Source: Erodium maritimum
Taxonomy: Eukaryota > Streptophyta > Magnoliopsida > Geraniales > Geraniaceae
Length of the DNA: 64,000 nucleotides
Reading direction: 5' to 3'
NCBI GenBank assembly: GCA_963921825.1
Contig: OY997588.1
Location: 72,681,020-72,745,019, forward strand
The translations under genes and the position numbers were made by a program. The first letter of the stretch is position 1. Each line of letters begins with the position of its first letter. The notes beneath the pieces are model-generated. The model searched no databases, was not told where the DNA came from, and was given only the letters and a program-made list of their open reading frames with translations. Positions 45,172 through 62,500 of the stretch are shown one piece after another.

Positions 45172-45480
45172 TCAGTATTTCTCTGATGAGGTGGATACGC
45201 CATAGTACATGTTTGGATTTGTTATGCGATCTGGGCTTTTAGCTTGCGCAATGGCCCTTGTGTTGTCGCAAAATGGATTCACCGGGCTGGATGGGTTTTT
45301 AATTACACCCAGCCCTGCCATGAATTTCCAAATCCACATAGCCTCCTTAGCTGCCTCTACAACATCCATGTACTTGGCCTTTGTCGTAGATTCGGAAATG
45401 GTATCTTGCTTTACGCTCTCCCAGCTAAAGCTCTGCCATTCAGCGTAAACACATATCCTGACTGACTTCTAAAGTCATCT
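45172..45480 (-). pseudogene. Copia RNase H, degraded
   Basis: The minus strand reads MDVVEAAKEAMWIWKFMAGL then NPFCDNTRAIAQAKSP, typical of the copia RNase H C-terminus. The upstream part (GYVFTLNG-like) is in another frame. The domain removes RNA from the hybrid during reverse transcription; here it is frameshifted. Confidence 0.8.
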
Positions 45481-45634
45481 TGATTTGTCTTGGAAAACTA
45501 GCGTCTACTCATCCTTCGACGACTAGTTCAGCATCATCTTTCCCCCGGGTTAGAATGATGTCTACTGGTACAACATAAGGCTTACGAGACGTCCGGTCTC
45601 ATACATGTCATGACATATATGTTCGATCCTGCCG

Positions 45635-46618
45635 CTAGGCGCATAGGATTCTCATCATCATTTTCAGCTCATCAGTTGTCTTAGGACACCGAGTCTTGCT
45701 GAGATAAATGCCTTGACTAGTGGGTAAGAGTACTTTCTTTGAATCGAGCATTAAGAACCTACTCAATGCCTTGTTCACATAGGTTCCCTGACTTAAATCC
45801 AATACCCTCTTGGTGCGATCTCTACATATCTTAATCCCTAAGATATAAGAAGCATCGCCTAAGTCATTTATTGAAAAACACTTCCTCAACCAAGCTTTAG
45901 TCTCGTGCAAGGTTGCGATGTCGTTTTCAATGAGAACCAGAAAGGTAATCTTGCTCCCACTAGCCTTCTTATAAACGAAAGATTCATCCTCGTTCTTGAT
46001 TAAGGCAAATCCAATTACAGCTTCATCAAAACGAAGGATCCAACTCCGAGAAGTTCGTTTCAATCCATAAATGGATTTCAACAACTTATAAATCTTTCCT
46101 TTATTCTTCGGATCGTCAAAACCTTTGGGCCGAGACATACAAACGCACTCAGTCAAATTTCCATTTAGGAAAGCGGTTTTGACATCCACTTGCCATATCT
46201 CGTAATTATGATACGCAGTTATGTCAAGAAGAATTTGGATCGATTTTGACCATAGCCACTAAGGAAAAGGTTTCCTCATAGTCAATCCATGCCTATAACC
46301 TTTCGCCACCAGTTGAGCTTTGTAGGTCAGAGGGTTGCCGTCCATGTCCATCTTCACCTTGAAGATCCATTTGCATCCGATGGTCCTCACACCATTGATG
46401 GAATCAACCGGTTCCCAGACTCGGTTGTCCGACATGGATTGCATTTCCTCCCTCATGGCTCCCAGCCATAACTCGGAGTTGGGCCCATCCACGACTTCCT
46501 GAAAGGTGGATGGATCATCGTGATCCACCATGACTTCATTGTCACCTCCGGATACCATATCTTGGAGGTGGAAGATTGATCCTTTCAAATCGCCTTGGAC
46601 CTTCCGGAATTGTAACAA
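45635..46618 (-). pseudogene. Copia reverse transcriptase, catalytic box lost
   Basis: The N-terminal part (46618-46259) includes VWEPVDSINGVRTIGCKW then IFKVKMDMDGN. The second part (46189-45635) starts MDVKTAFLNGNLTECV and includes KLLKSIYGLKRTSRSW and FSINDLGDASYILGIKI. The usual catalytic YVDD in LVLYVDDIL is replaced by LVLIENDIA, so both Asp context and Tyr are altered. The two parts are in different frames with about 70 bp between. The enzyme cannot be active. Confidence 0.9.
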
Positions 46619-46676
46619 GAATTGGTTCTTACTCTACGACAATCTCTGGCTCCTTTCTACTGGGTTGCCAATTGGT

Positions 46677-47423
46677 TTAGACAGATCTGTACCATCCTGA
46701 ATTTCTTCGAGATGCACAGTCCTCCCAATGACGTCTTTGGAAACAAAACTCCTTTTCCATAAAGACCCCACCCCATGCGACGAACACCATGTTCTCACTA
46801 GGATTGTAGAAGTAGTATCCCCTTGTTGCTTTGGGATACCACACGAAGGTGCATATCTCAGATCTTGGTTCGAGCTTAGTCGAAACCAAATGTTTCACAT
46901 AAGCCTCGCAACCACAAATCTTTAGGAAGGACAAAGCGGGCATCATCCCGTACCATTTTAAAATAGTATCCCTTCCACACCCTTCGTCGAAGCCTGATTC
47001 ACTATGAATGCGGTCGTCTCTAGAGCATAATCCCAGAAAGAGATTGGGAGATCAGTCCAACTAATAATGGAACGGATCATTATCTAACAATGTCCGATTT
47101 CTCCGTTTAGCTACACCTTTCATCTACAGTGTCTCAGGAGGAGTCCATTCCAAAAGGATCCCATTCTCTTTTAGATGATCTAATAACTCTGTGGTCAAGT
47201 ATTTTCCACCTCGATCCAATCGAAGTGCCTTAATATCTTTGTCGAGCTGGTTTTCTACTTTAGTCTTAAACTCTTTGAATTTATCAAAAGCTTCAGACTT
47301 ATGTCTCAGCGAATAGACATAACCATATTTACTGTAATCATCAGTAAATGTGATAAAGTAGCTAAAACCCCTCCTGGCAAGTGAACTTATTGGTCTACAC
47401 ACATTCGAGTGTATCACCCCCAA
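46677..47423 (-). pseudogene. Copia integrase, degraded
   Basis: The core (47423-47124) has HSNVCRPISS where the family has H(S/T)DVCGP, so the first catalytic Asp is Asn. YFITFTDDYSKYGYVY holds the second. The C-terminal zone (46946-46677) includes SFLKICGCEAYVK and RGYYFYNPSENMVFV, typical of copia integrase tails. The parts are in different frames. Confidence 0.85.
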
Positions 47424-47439
47424 TAATTCACCCGCCCTT

Positions 47440-48541
47440 TCATCGCGATCGACAAAAGGGCACTTTAGTCATTTTGCCCATCAAACAAACCTTGCACCTA
47501 TCGATCGAATGGAATTCGAATGAACCTGAAAGTCCGCACTTCTGAAGTGCTGATAGGTGCTTCTTGTTTATGCGACCTAAATGACAGTGCCTTAACCGAG
47601 TTAGGTTTAAATCGTTGGATTTAGACTTCTTGGTATTAACGAAATATATAGAACTTGAGGCATTGTTACCCATATCTAATATGTACAATCCTCCAACCAA
47701 GTCAGTACTGGTATAAAACATATCATTGCATAGAACATTGGAAACTCCATTTCCAATATTAACATTATATCCTTCCTTGTCAAACACGGATACAAATATA
47801 ATATTCCTACTAAAAGTAGGTATGCAATATACATTGTACAATACTAAGACAAGGCCTCTTGGCAAAGCAAGACTCATGGATCCTACAGCAGTTGCCACAA
47901 CTCTGAGGTCCAGTTCGTGCTTTCCAAACCTCTCCTACTTTCAGCCACCATATATAAGTGCATGTGTGAGATTCAGTCCTGGTATCTAATACCCATGAAT
48001 CTTTGGAAGTAGAGAGATGTAGCTCTATAGAGTTAATACCGGATGAACGCACGGTCCCACCGCCCTTCCTTAGATCATCCAGGTTTCCTGATGAAGGTGC
48101 AGTCCTACTGCCCTTCTTCAGATCATCCACGCTATTTGATGAAGGCGCAGTCCCACTGCCCTTCTTCAGATCAGCCGTGAACTTCCTGTAATCCCGGTTC
48201 CAATGACCAGGCTATTGGCAGTAGAAGCAGACATTCTCATGTGTCTCATCTTTCCTGCCAAGTGCGCTGGGCCCCGCCCTTGCCACTTCCAATTCCCTTG
48301 TTGACCATCAGAATATCCTTGGATCCCAGATCCCTGATATATTCTTCTCAGCAATTAATGAAACTTCATGTAACTCTGATATGGTCTTAGAGACAGCCTT
48401 GTCAAGGATATATTCTTTGCGTTCAGACTTGAGGACTATCCTCAAAATTCTATACCAGTCTAAATAGTTTGTCCCATTTAGATTGACCATGTCAAGAATG
48501 GTTTTTAATGACAAACTATTAATGTTCGCTGAATTTGCCAT
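47440..48541 (-). pseudogene. Copia gag, knuckle and protease region, degraded
   Basis: Gag starts at 48541 with NLNGTNYLDWYRILRIVLKS (UBN2/copia gag type). A knuckle near 48180-48240 reads VCFYCQ*PGHWNRDY, with a TAG after the first Cys pair and the final Cys changed to Tyr. Three in-frame 17-residue repeats (DDLKKGSRTAPSSGNL-like) follow at about 48035-48170. The protease region runs into the pre-integrase zone (47898-47440, RLRHCHLGRINKKHL). Confidence 0.82.
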
Positions 48542-50062
48542 TTGATCTACAAAAGATAAAATTCAATCAGTAAACTGAATAAATTTTATGAAGATCAAGC
48601 TTAAACACCAACAATCGATTCTAAACCTTTAGAATCTGAGACCAAGATCCTTGATTCACTCGATCAAGCTGAACGAAGGCTCACCACTCAATCGAGCTAT
48701 GTAGGTAGGACCCCGTCCAATCACATCCAATGTGACTCTTGGCTAGGGTATGTACTTAAGTACACGGCTTACCCTATCTGATACCCTAGCTCAACCCTAG
48801 CTGAGAATCGTAGTCGGGTCCGCCAATTTTCAACTATGACCCGCCACTATGTAGGTGCTCCGCTAAGGCGCACGACACCCACATATGTCGTCCAAACCTA
48901 CTACCCCACTTTCCCATGGATGCTCCGCTAAGTCGCACGACACCCATAGGACGGGGAGGTAGTAACGTGTTGAGAATTGGGAGGTATCGGACATGACCCG
49001 TTTTTACTTGTCCGGTTGTGTTTAAAACTTTTGGCACATCCTAGATGCGATGAGCACATCAACTACATTCCAAATGTAATGATGCCTCCAATTACATCCA
49101 ATGTAATTCTTCCTACGAACCCGTCAACTACATCTAATGTAATGACGGTTCTAAGGGCTCACAAACAAGGATTAAAACCAATTTTATCTTTGCATGTGAG
49201 GTGATATGCTCGGTAAATAAAGTTAAGCATGCAATTCTAAAACACATAGAATTAATCATGCATAAACTAAACCAAGCATAAAGCGATAAATGTGCACATA
49301 ATAGCCCCCTAAACTAACTCCCACTAGCTTCTTGAGCTCCACCGACTCCAAGCCGATGCCAACACCCGAAAAGCCACCAAATGACCTTTTCGCCCTTTCT
49401 TCGTCTTGAGTAAAATATTACAATTTAATACACGACTCGCAGGTCGGGAATAAATAAATATTACAAACAAGTGGTTCGACGACCACACCTTGAAAGAATA
49501 ATTACACGCTAACTCTAACGGCTCGCAGGCCGTGAAAAGCGATAAATAATTAAATCGAGCTCAGGGCTATTATGTACACCATGCCAACATCCCATCACAC
49601 ATCGTGTTATCAAACAAGCATGTTATCAAACATCATGTGATTTTCCGGTTTTAATTAATAGCCAAGTTTCGAAATTTTTTGATGCTCGGTTTATCGAAAC
49701 CATTCAAAAATGAAACTTTTGAACATTTGATCTTTGAGTTCGTCATGACTAAAAAAACGGTATAGCCTTGGCATATCAACCATCCAATGTTCATGCTTAG
49801 CCTAGCTCCGTCCAAGGGAGCCCCGTTCGGTCCCGGTTTCGGCTCCCCGAGAGTCCCGCTCCCGAGACCCGAAAAATCAAATCTTTTTCAAAATTTCCAG
49901 ATTTGAAATAATTTTCAAAAATTCATTTTACATGCATTAAATCCATAAACAATAATTTAAAACATGTTATCAAACAATTTAGCAAAACAACATGCCAAAA
50001 ACGAAACTTTCAAGCAAAACCGAAACTTTGAACACCGTCTTGTGAATCCCGAAGGTAGCACG
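48542..50062 (-). other. Copia 5' leader (untranslated)
   Basis: About 1.5 kb lies between the PBS and gag with no long frame. It contains a duplicated phrase, gctccgctaag then cgcacgacaccca (48855 and 48922), and three copies of ccaatgtaat-like words near 49070-49140. An unusually long leader may hold packaging signals, but this is inference. Confidence 0.6.
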
Positions 50063-50074
50063 GCTCTGATACCA
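50063..50074 (-). other. Copia primer binding site, initiator Met tRNA
   Basis: The minus strand reads TGGTATCAGAGC next to the 5' LTR end, as in typical copia elements. Confidence 0.93.
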
Positions 50075-50075
50075 C

Positions 50076-51763
50076 TATTGGGTCTCGAGGTAGGGTTGGA
50101 GATGAACCAACTCACAGCGGAAAATCAATAAAAACCAAGAGACGATTAAAACCATGAAACAACTAACAAAGAATGGATTCACAAGAGAAAAATTCAGCAC
50201 TATCTCTTACCAAAACAAGAACATCAGTTGACGAATGATTGACTTGAGTCTCCAAGACGCCTACGTATCCACATGAGAATCAAAGCCACGTAGTTCTTCT
50301 CTTTGAGGACTCAAGAACACAAACATGGAGGTGAGAGCTTGCCAAACCCGAAATGGCCATGGAAGAGGGAGAGAAAATGTGTTTCCTATTCTTGTCTTGA
50401 GTTTGTTATGTTGGAAAAAGATGACTTAAACATAACAAAACCCATACTTGTCCAACTAAAGGCATGGGACAAGTATGGTGTCAAGTAAGGTGTAAATAGG
50501 ACAAAGTATGTCAAGACAAGATTGGGTTAGGTGGTGAATCACCAACACCTTAATCTTTGTCTTGCTTACTTAGTACTAATTAATCAAGACTTGATTAATT
50601 AGTTCCATGGGCCTTGGTTGCATGGGCCTTTCATGGGCCTCTTGGAACATGGCCCGTGGCCATTTCCAACGAGGTCCCGTGATTCGCTCATCGCCTCCAA
50701 GCCTTCCATACCAGAAATGTCAAACATTATCCGACGCGATCAATCCCAAGACTCCAAGCCTTGTCTCGATCCGTAAAGTCCTATTCACTTACGGGCACAT
50801 GACCCAAAACCCAGTTTTGGTCATGTCCCGAGACAACTCCCTTTTGGCCATTCTCCATAAATGTGTCAATGAGTTTCATCCTCCGGTGTGACCCTTAGGT
50901 TTATGCATGTCAATAGATCAACGTAAAATCCCATTTTACTTGATCCTATTTAAGTGGCAACTAACGAGACTTTAGTATTGCCTGACACTGCATAGCGAAT
51001 CGACCCTGTCGATTCTAACCTTTCCGTCGTCCCTGTCATTATCCTTTTATCTTTGATATCCTGATTGAGATAAGGCATAGAGCCGTCATCCTTTTTATTC
51101 TTAATCACCGTTCCTTGATATGTGAGATGATTGAAGATATGATACCCAGTGTCATGTGCATGGCCATGCTATTCTTTCAGTCACTCTCGATCAAGCGGCC
51201 GAGAACCGATATATTTCCCATACCTCAGTATGAGGGATAAATCCCTTAGCCACCTTTCGTGTCACTCATGTAGCCCGTCCCCAAGCCAATCCTGGCCGTT
51301 ATGGAAGCCCTGTTACGGACAACGTTAGGCTCAGGTCAAACTCAGTTGTTGACTACATAGCGATCACAAAGACTCCTTGGTCTAAGGATACATGACAAGC
51401 TACGACACTGAATATGTTCATGACTTAATCTATGGCACATATTCAGGGCGGGTCGTCCAATATCATGTCCCACATGATATCTATGATCAGACTCCGGAAT
51501 CCCATTCCAATGACTAACAGAACGTAAGCCATAAAGAGCCATCTTTCATACTAGTCGCTTCTAGTGAAGCTTTGTTGACTAGGGACCCATCGAGTGTGAT
51601 CTATCTCGATCTATGGTTCTATTCGCATGGTGGGCATAGATCAGAGCACACATCGATATATTACTCCAACACATAAGTAATATAAAGCCGCTTTAATTTT
51701 ATTGCTAACGATGATATATACATTTGGACATTTAGGATTGAACTATGGGCTCTAAGACTAACA
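50076..51763 (-). repeat. Copia 5' LTR (1688 bp)
   Basis: Its inner end reads TATTGGG instead of TGTTGGG, so the canonical CA terminus (minus strand) has mutated. The outer end CTAAGACTAACA is intact and abuts the gttac duplication. Confidence 0.93.
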
Positions 51764-51768
51764 GTTAC

Positions 51769-53833
51769 ATGGTTGTAGGGTGGCTCGGCAGGCACCCAGT
51801 ATCACTCATTTATTTTTTGTAGACGACAGTTTCTTTTTCTCCAGGGAAACTATGGAAGAAGCAGGAGTTTGGAAGGAGGTATTAACAGACTACGAAAGGG
51901 CTTTGAGTCAACAGATAAATGTGGAGAAATCTGTCATTATTTTTAGTCCGAACACGGATGAGGCCCAGAAGCAGGGGATACGGGGGCAGTTGCGGATGCG
52001 GGAAGTGGAAGACACGTGAATTTATTTGGGGCTCCAGTCGCTCCTTCATAGAAGTAAGTACCAAAGTTTCTCTTTTATGAAGGATCGAATTGTTAACAGA
52101 TTGAAGAGTTGGGATGAATTATTTCTGAGCAAAGCTGGAAAGGAGGTGCTCCTAAAGGCTGTTATTCAGGCTCTACCTGTCTACACTATGAGGGTGTACA
52201 AAATCCCGGATAGACTGATTCAAGAGATTGAGGTGCTAATGAACAGATACTGGTGGACACATGATGCTCGAACGGGTAAGGGTTTGAGATGGAAATGCTG
52301 GAGTAAATTATGCCAACACAAACTACAAGGGGGATGGGTTTCAAGTATCTTAAGGATTTTAACTTGGCGTTATTGGCAAAACAAGGGTGGAGACTGTTAC
52401 ATTGTCCGGATAGCCTAGTGGCTAGAGTTATGCAGGCGAAATATTATGCGGGAAAGAACTTTTTACAGGCAGAAAAGAGAGGGGGTTGTAGTTACATATG
52501 GACCAGTATAATGGCAGGTCAGAAGCTGGTGGAGCAAGGGGCTAGACGAAGGATCGGAAATGGTCGGACCACCACCATTACCGATTTTGCATGGCTACCG
52601 ACGGGGTCAGGGTGGGTCACGGATCCTCCGGTTGGAACAGAGGGACGACTGGTTAGAGAGTTTATTATGGATGACAGGAATCGATGGGACATGGTAGTGG
52701 TTCGGGGCACCTTTTCAGAGCAGACAGCTGAAGATATCTTACGGATTCCGTTGCCGGCTCTGCCTATTGAGGATGCATGGTATTGGTGGGGAACCCGTGA
52801 TGGGCTATTCAGGGTCCGAGACGTGTACCGGTTGATCCAGGCCAATGAGGGTAGGTGGTCGGAGGGAGACGGGGATGTACTGTGGAAGCGAGTCTGGGCG
52901 GCCAGTGTACCACCGAAGGTTAAGCACCTAGTCTGGCGTGTCTTGTCAGGTACGTTACCTTCGAATGTGAACCTTTATAACAGGAATGTCCCGGTTGATA
53001 TTGCATGTGGTAAGTGTGGGGAGCCTGAAACTGAGAGTCATATTCTTTTCTATTGCCCTGAGGTCGATCAACTTTGGGGTAAGCTCGGCCTTCACATACA
53101 ATTAGGGGATGTAGTCCCCAGAGGGTGGTTTCAGGCGTGTATGGGTGTAGGACGGACATACTTGGTAGACAAAGTAATGATGCTATGGTGGAGGTTATGG
53201 AAGACCAGGAATGGTAGGGTATGGCGGAATGAGGATAAGTATGTGGAGGGGATTTGGAGAGAGGCGATGATGTACCTGGCCAATTGGACCGAGGTTCAAG
53301 AGACAAGTGAGCTTCGGGTGGAACAGGGGAGGTTGTCGGACGGGGGGCGGAAGTGGAAGAAACCGGAGCCGGGTCAGGTCAAGATCAATGTGGATGTAGC
53401 AGTTCTAGAACCGGGCCGCGGGGGAGGTGGTATGGTTTGCAGGGGTAGTGATGGAATGGCTCAGACGGCCAAATGCTTTGTAATTCCAAACATAACAGAC
53501 CCAGAATTGATAGAAGTCATGACCCTGAATGAGTCTCTTACCTAGATTTATGAGGAAGGATGGGGGGCGGGAACCATAGAAAGTGATTGCCTGGGCGTGG
53601 TGCAAGCAGTAAACAGTAAGACGTCATTTATTTCCCCGTTTGGCCTTCAGGTGTTGGAGTGCAGAGCAAAACTGAAATATCTGTCAACTTTTAGACTAAA
53701 ATTTGTGCGCAGAGAAGCAAACAAAGTTGCTCATATGTTAGCTAGAAACGCTTGTAATTGGGATGTTATTGATTGGCGTGTCACGGAAATACCGTTGACA
53801 TTAAGAGATACCCTATCGGGTGATCTCAATTAA
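51769..53833 (+). pseudogene. LINE ORF2: RT 3' part, zinc-binding region and RNase H-like domain
   Basis: The frame restarts with LLHGCRVARQAPSITHLFFV, then the catalytic FVDD box (FADD in most relatives). It continues with YLGLQSLLHRSKYQSF, GWVSSILRILTWRYWQNK in one frame and KYLKDFNLALLAKQGWRLLH in the next. The zinc-binding-like PPKVKHLVWRVLSGTLPSN and CGKCGEPETESHILFYC come next. Last is an RNase H-like tail (KINVDVAVLEPG, then REANKVAHMLARNA). Stops near 52019 and 53545 and a frameshift near 52330-52400 disable it. Confidence 0.9.
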
Positions 53834-53894
53834 TAATATTACAAGCGACTTTCCTCTCAAAAAAAAAATTAAACTATTACTCACATAAAACAAT

Positions 53895-55279
53895 GGGTAA
53901 ATTACATCGAACTACCCCGAACTATACGACTTTAACGATATACTACCCAATGTTTATTCGTAACATTTACCTACCCCGAACTAACCAATAATTACGACGT
54001 TACCCCCTCCCATCCACTTTTCCATCCAATCACTGTTCATTTTTACGTAAATTCCAAAAACACCCTCACTGTTCAGACGTTTTTTATGTTATTAAATCTA
54101 TATTTTTATTTTAATATATATCTATATATATAATTGTTTTGAGAAACACTCTCATTTCACCCTCTCGTTTCAGAAACCCTCTATCCAACCCCATCTCACT
54201 CTCGTAGCCCATGCGCCTCCACCGTTGCCCGTGCTCCTCCGTCGTCCCGGACTTCCTCTCCCCCTCAACAGCCTCAACCTCCTCGACCTCTCCAACAACA
54301 CCCTACCATCCTTCCCTCTCTCTCACAGATCTGAAACTGTCACTACAGTTTCAGATCTGAAACTCGGCCACGATGGACACAAAACGGCAACAACTTGTTC
54401 CCTTTCTCAAGCCGCTGCGATTTGGGGTTTCAATTTCGGTTTTGCAAGGTTGGCTTCTCAGGGCGCTGCCATGGATGTCATCAAATTTCTAGGTTTTGTA
54501 GGTTTTGGCCATGGGATTTTGCTGAAAATTGTATGGGATGAAATTTCTAGGTTTGAGCTTTTGTTGTGAACTCTTTTATTTAACCCAGATCCGTTGTTGG
54601 TGGTGAGGAAGATGAACAAACAAAACTTAGAATTATTAATTAAAATTAGAAATTTAAAAATTGAATTAAAGAAAATAAAGAATTTTAAAACTGAATTTGG
54701 AGGTGAGGAATATATAGATTAAAGGAAATAATTAATTTAAAAATAAAAACTGATTTTTTTAAACAAAACTGATTTTTATAAAACAAAACTGATTTTTTAA
54801 AATAAAAACTGATTTTTAAAGATAGAAAAATGATTTTTAAAAATAAAAACTAAATTTTATAAAATAAAACTGATTTTTTAAATTAATTTTTTTTATTTTT
54901 TAAAATAAAAAAAAAAACTGATTTTTGAAAGAAAACTAATTTAATTTGAAAGAGAAGAATATTTTTAATTAAAGATGGATTAAGAAAACTGAAATTTAAT
55001 TTTTTTATCAATTTATAAAATATTTGTAAAATAATATTTTATTTATTTCTGATTTAATAAGAAAAAACAAATTTTAGAAATTGAATGGTACAAGTGTGTA
55101 AATCTGGATAACAGTTGAGGGTATTTTCGTCGTTTTATAAAAAAGTTAACAACCATGGATGGAAAGGGGGTAACGTCGTAATTATTGGTTAGTTCGGGGT
55201 AAATAAATGTTACGAATAAACATTGGGGTAATATATCGTTAAAGTCGTATAGTTCGGAACAGTCAGATGTAATTTACCC
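53895..55279. mobile_element. MULE-like foldback element upstream of VHA-A (1385 bp)
   Basis: The ends gggtaaattacatc and gatgtaatttaccc are perfectly inverted, with an exact 9-bp duplication taaaacaat (53886-53894 and 55280-55288). The arms extend through ccgaactatacgactttaacg. The middle holds a C-rich coding-like stretch (about 54190-54450) reading LPLPLNSLNLLDLSNNTLPS, which looks like one leucine-rich repeat, plus many ctgattttt words. Confidence 0.92.
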
Positions 55280-55429
55280 TAAAACAATTTGTCAGAAAAA
55301 ATTAACAGTCCTATTTAAGCGTGAATATTATAATGAAAAATCACAAAGCTAAAATTACTCATCAGTGCCAGATGGCAAGATCACACAGCACCCTACACAG
55401 AACTGAACCACTCATCAGGTCCGTGCTCC

Positions 55430-55441
55430 TTATATATATAT
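55430..55441 (+). promoter_or_regulatory. Probable VHA-A TATA box
   Basis: The string ttatatatatat lies about 165 bp before the ATG. It is followed by a CT-rich stretch, as in many plant 5' UTRs. Confidence 0.6.
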
Positions 55442-55601
55442 TGCAACTTCACCTCTCTCGCTTGCTCTCTGGAAAAAAACCTTTAAATTTTTACCTGAAT
55501 TCAGTTCTCTCCATCTCAGGTCGGATCCGACCTTGAGAGGTTTCATTCTATCTCTCTGTTCTGTCGCTCGAATTCTGAATTTGATCTCAGATCTCGAAAC
55601 A

Positions 55602-61177
<5,576 letters not shown>

Positions 61178-62009
61178 TCCTTTTAGCTCTGTTTCCTCCC
61201 CCGAGAGCAGGAGAATTTTGCACCACTGTTTTGTTTGACAATAAGAGATAAACCTGGCTCCTTGTTGCTGTTTATCATATGCAACAAGCCAACAAGGCAT
61301 ATTCGTTGCTTATCTTTCAATAAGGTTTATTTATATACCAAACTTGAAATTTGAGCATATGCAACCTGTAGGACTGTAAAGGACTCAATTCCTAAAATAT
61401 ATTTTCAAATTCTTACTAGACATGTGAAGTGATAACTAAATAGAGTTACAATGTTTATTTTTACCATGCCCTGGTGATTTTAGGTCGATTTGGCTCGTTT
61501 AGACCCCAAACAATCTGTAATATGGTTTGCATTTTGTAATGGTGAGCCTACTGTTATGCCGGACTGAGATCTGGTATCTGGTGTCCAAACCTGATGAGAG
61601 TTCAGGGATAATTACATTTAACCCTTACTTCAAAAGGGCAGGGGAATGATGTGAAAATCGGGTATTGTACAGACGGATTATGGAAACTCAGGGGTATAAA
61701 TCGGACATAATTAGAGCGCGATTATGACGAGAGTTTATAATAATGTACTTGAAGAGAAATGAAGACTGCTTGGTTGAAGACCGTTTGGTGGCTCCAGACT
61801 TAGATTAGAACCAAATTATTCCGAGTCAATGTTGCTTTCTTGGTTACAACATACTACAAATTAGCCAGTGTGTATTTATATGTGTGTGGTAATTAATCAG
61901 ACCGTTAGGTGATACCTGATATTCAAGAAACAAACAAGACAAGTAGCAGATGTAGTAGCAAGCACGAGATGAAGAAGTGAGTCTAGTCTCACCATACCCG
62001 AGGAGAGTT
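61178..62009 (+). other. VHA-A 3' UTR and intergenic region
   Basis: It contains the VHA-A 3' UTR and the 5' flank of the next plus-strand gene. No other gene is recognised. The two genes are in tandem, about 830 bp apart. Confidence 0.6.
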
Positions 62010-62320
62010 ATGGAAGAGAGGGAAGTGAAGCTGAAAATGAACACGATGAAGAAGGAAGCATCATCACCGACGTCGTCGCCGCCGACACCGCCGTCGCCTC
62101 TCCCGATCAGCGTGGGACCGGGCAACCAGAAGTACCTATTCTCGCCGTCTCCGTCCCCTTCTCCGCCCTTCTCTCCGACTCAATCCACCGACGAGCTCCC
62201 TCTTTTGCGGAAGCAAGACCATGGAGCTTCCACATTCTCCTTGGATCGTCGTAACCCATCTCCGCCACAGCCTCGCAAGTTAGATTCCTCCGACACTAAC
62301 TCCTCATGCCTCGTTGATCT
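62010..62320 (+). CDS. First exon of an unrecognised plant gene (continues past the window)
   Basis: The ATG at 62010 starts MEEREVKLKMNTMKKEASS. A Ser/Pro-rich, probably disordered stretch follows (PTSSPPTPPSPLPISVGPG, KYLFSPSPSPSPPFSP), then ELPLLRKQDHGASTFSLDRR and SSDTNSSCLVDL. The exon ends at ctcgttgatct/gtaagc (62320/62321), a consensus donor in phase 2. The next exon is not in the remaining 1.7 kb, so the first intron is long. I do not recognise the family; the Pro-rich region followed by SSCLVDL suggests a conserved domain starts in exon 2. Confidence 0.6.
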
Positions 62321-62500
62321 GTAAGCTCTCTCTCTCCATTTCCACCTTTACACAATGTTAATATATTTCTTACTCTTCATTCACATTAATAAGTCTTACG
62401 TATATCAACTATATCGAGATCATACAAACCAGGAATCATTTTCGATTGTGTTATTCATTAGTGTTAATTAAAGATCTACAATTCCACATTCAAAAATGTA

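Larger units (their letters stand above)
43333..51763 (-). mobile_element. Full-length Ty1/copia element (8431 bp), minus strand
   Basis: LTRs of equal length, 1688 bp, lie at 43333-45020 and 50076-51763. The target duplication gttac is perfect (43328-43332 and 51764-51768) and the LINE frame resumes across it. On the minus strand the order is 5' LTR, PBS, leader, gag, protease region, integrase, RT, RNase H, PPT, 3' LTR, the copia order. Every coding part carries stops or frameshifts, so the copy is structurally complete but not autonomous. Confidence 0.95.
37244..53869 (+). mobile_element. LINE (non-LTR retrotransposon), opened by two LTR-element insertions
   Basis: The element is flanked by an 11-bp duplication, taaactattac (37233-37243 and 53870-53880), and ends in an A-run (53859-53868). 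Without the insertions at 38006-41312 and 43333-51763 it is about 4.9 kb. It carries a GC-rich leader, ORF1 (DUF4283 type), and ORF2 with endonuclease, RT, zinc-binding and RNase H-like regions. The duplication and the 3' A-run indicate target-primed insertion of a nearly complete copy. Confidence 0.93.
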
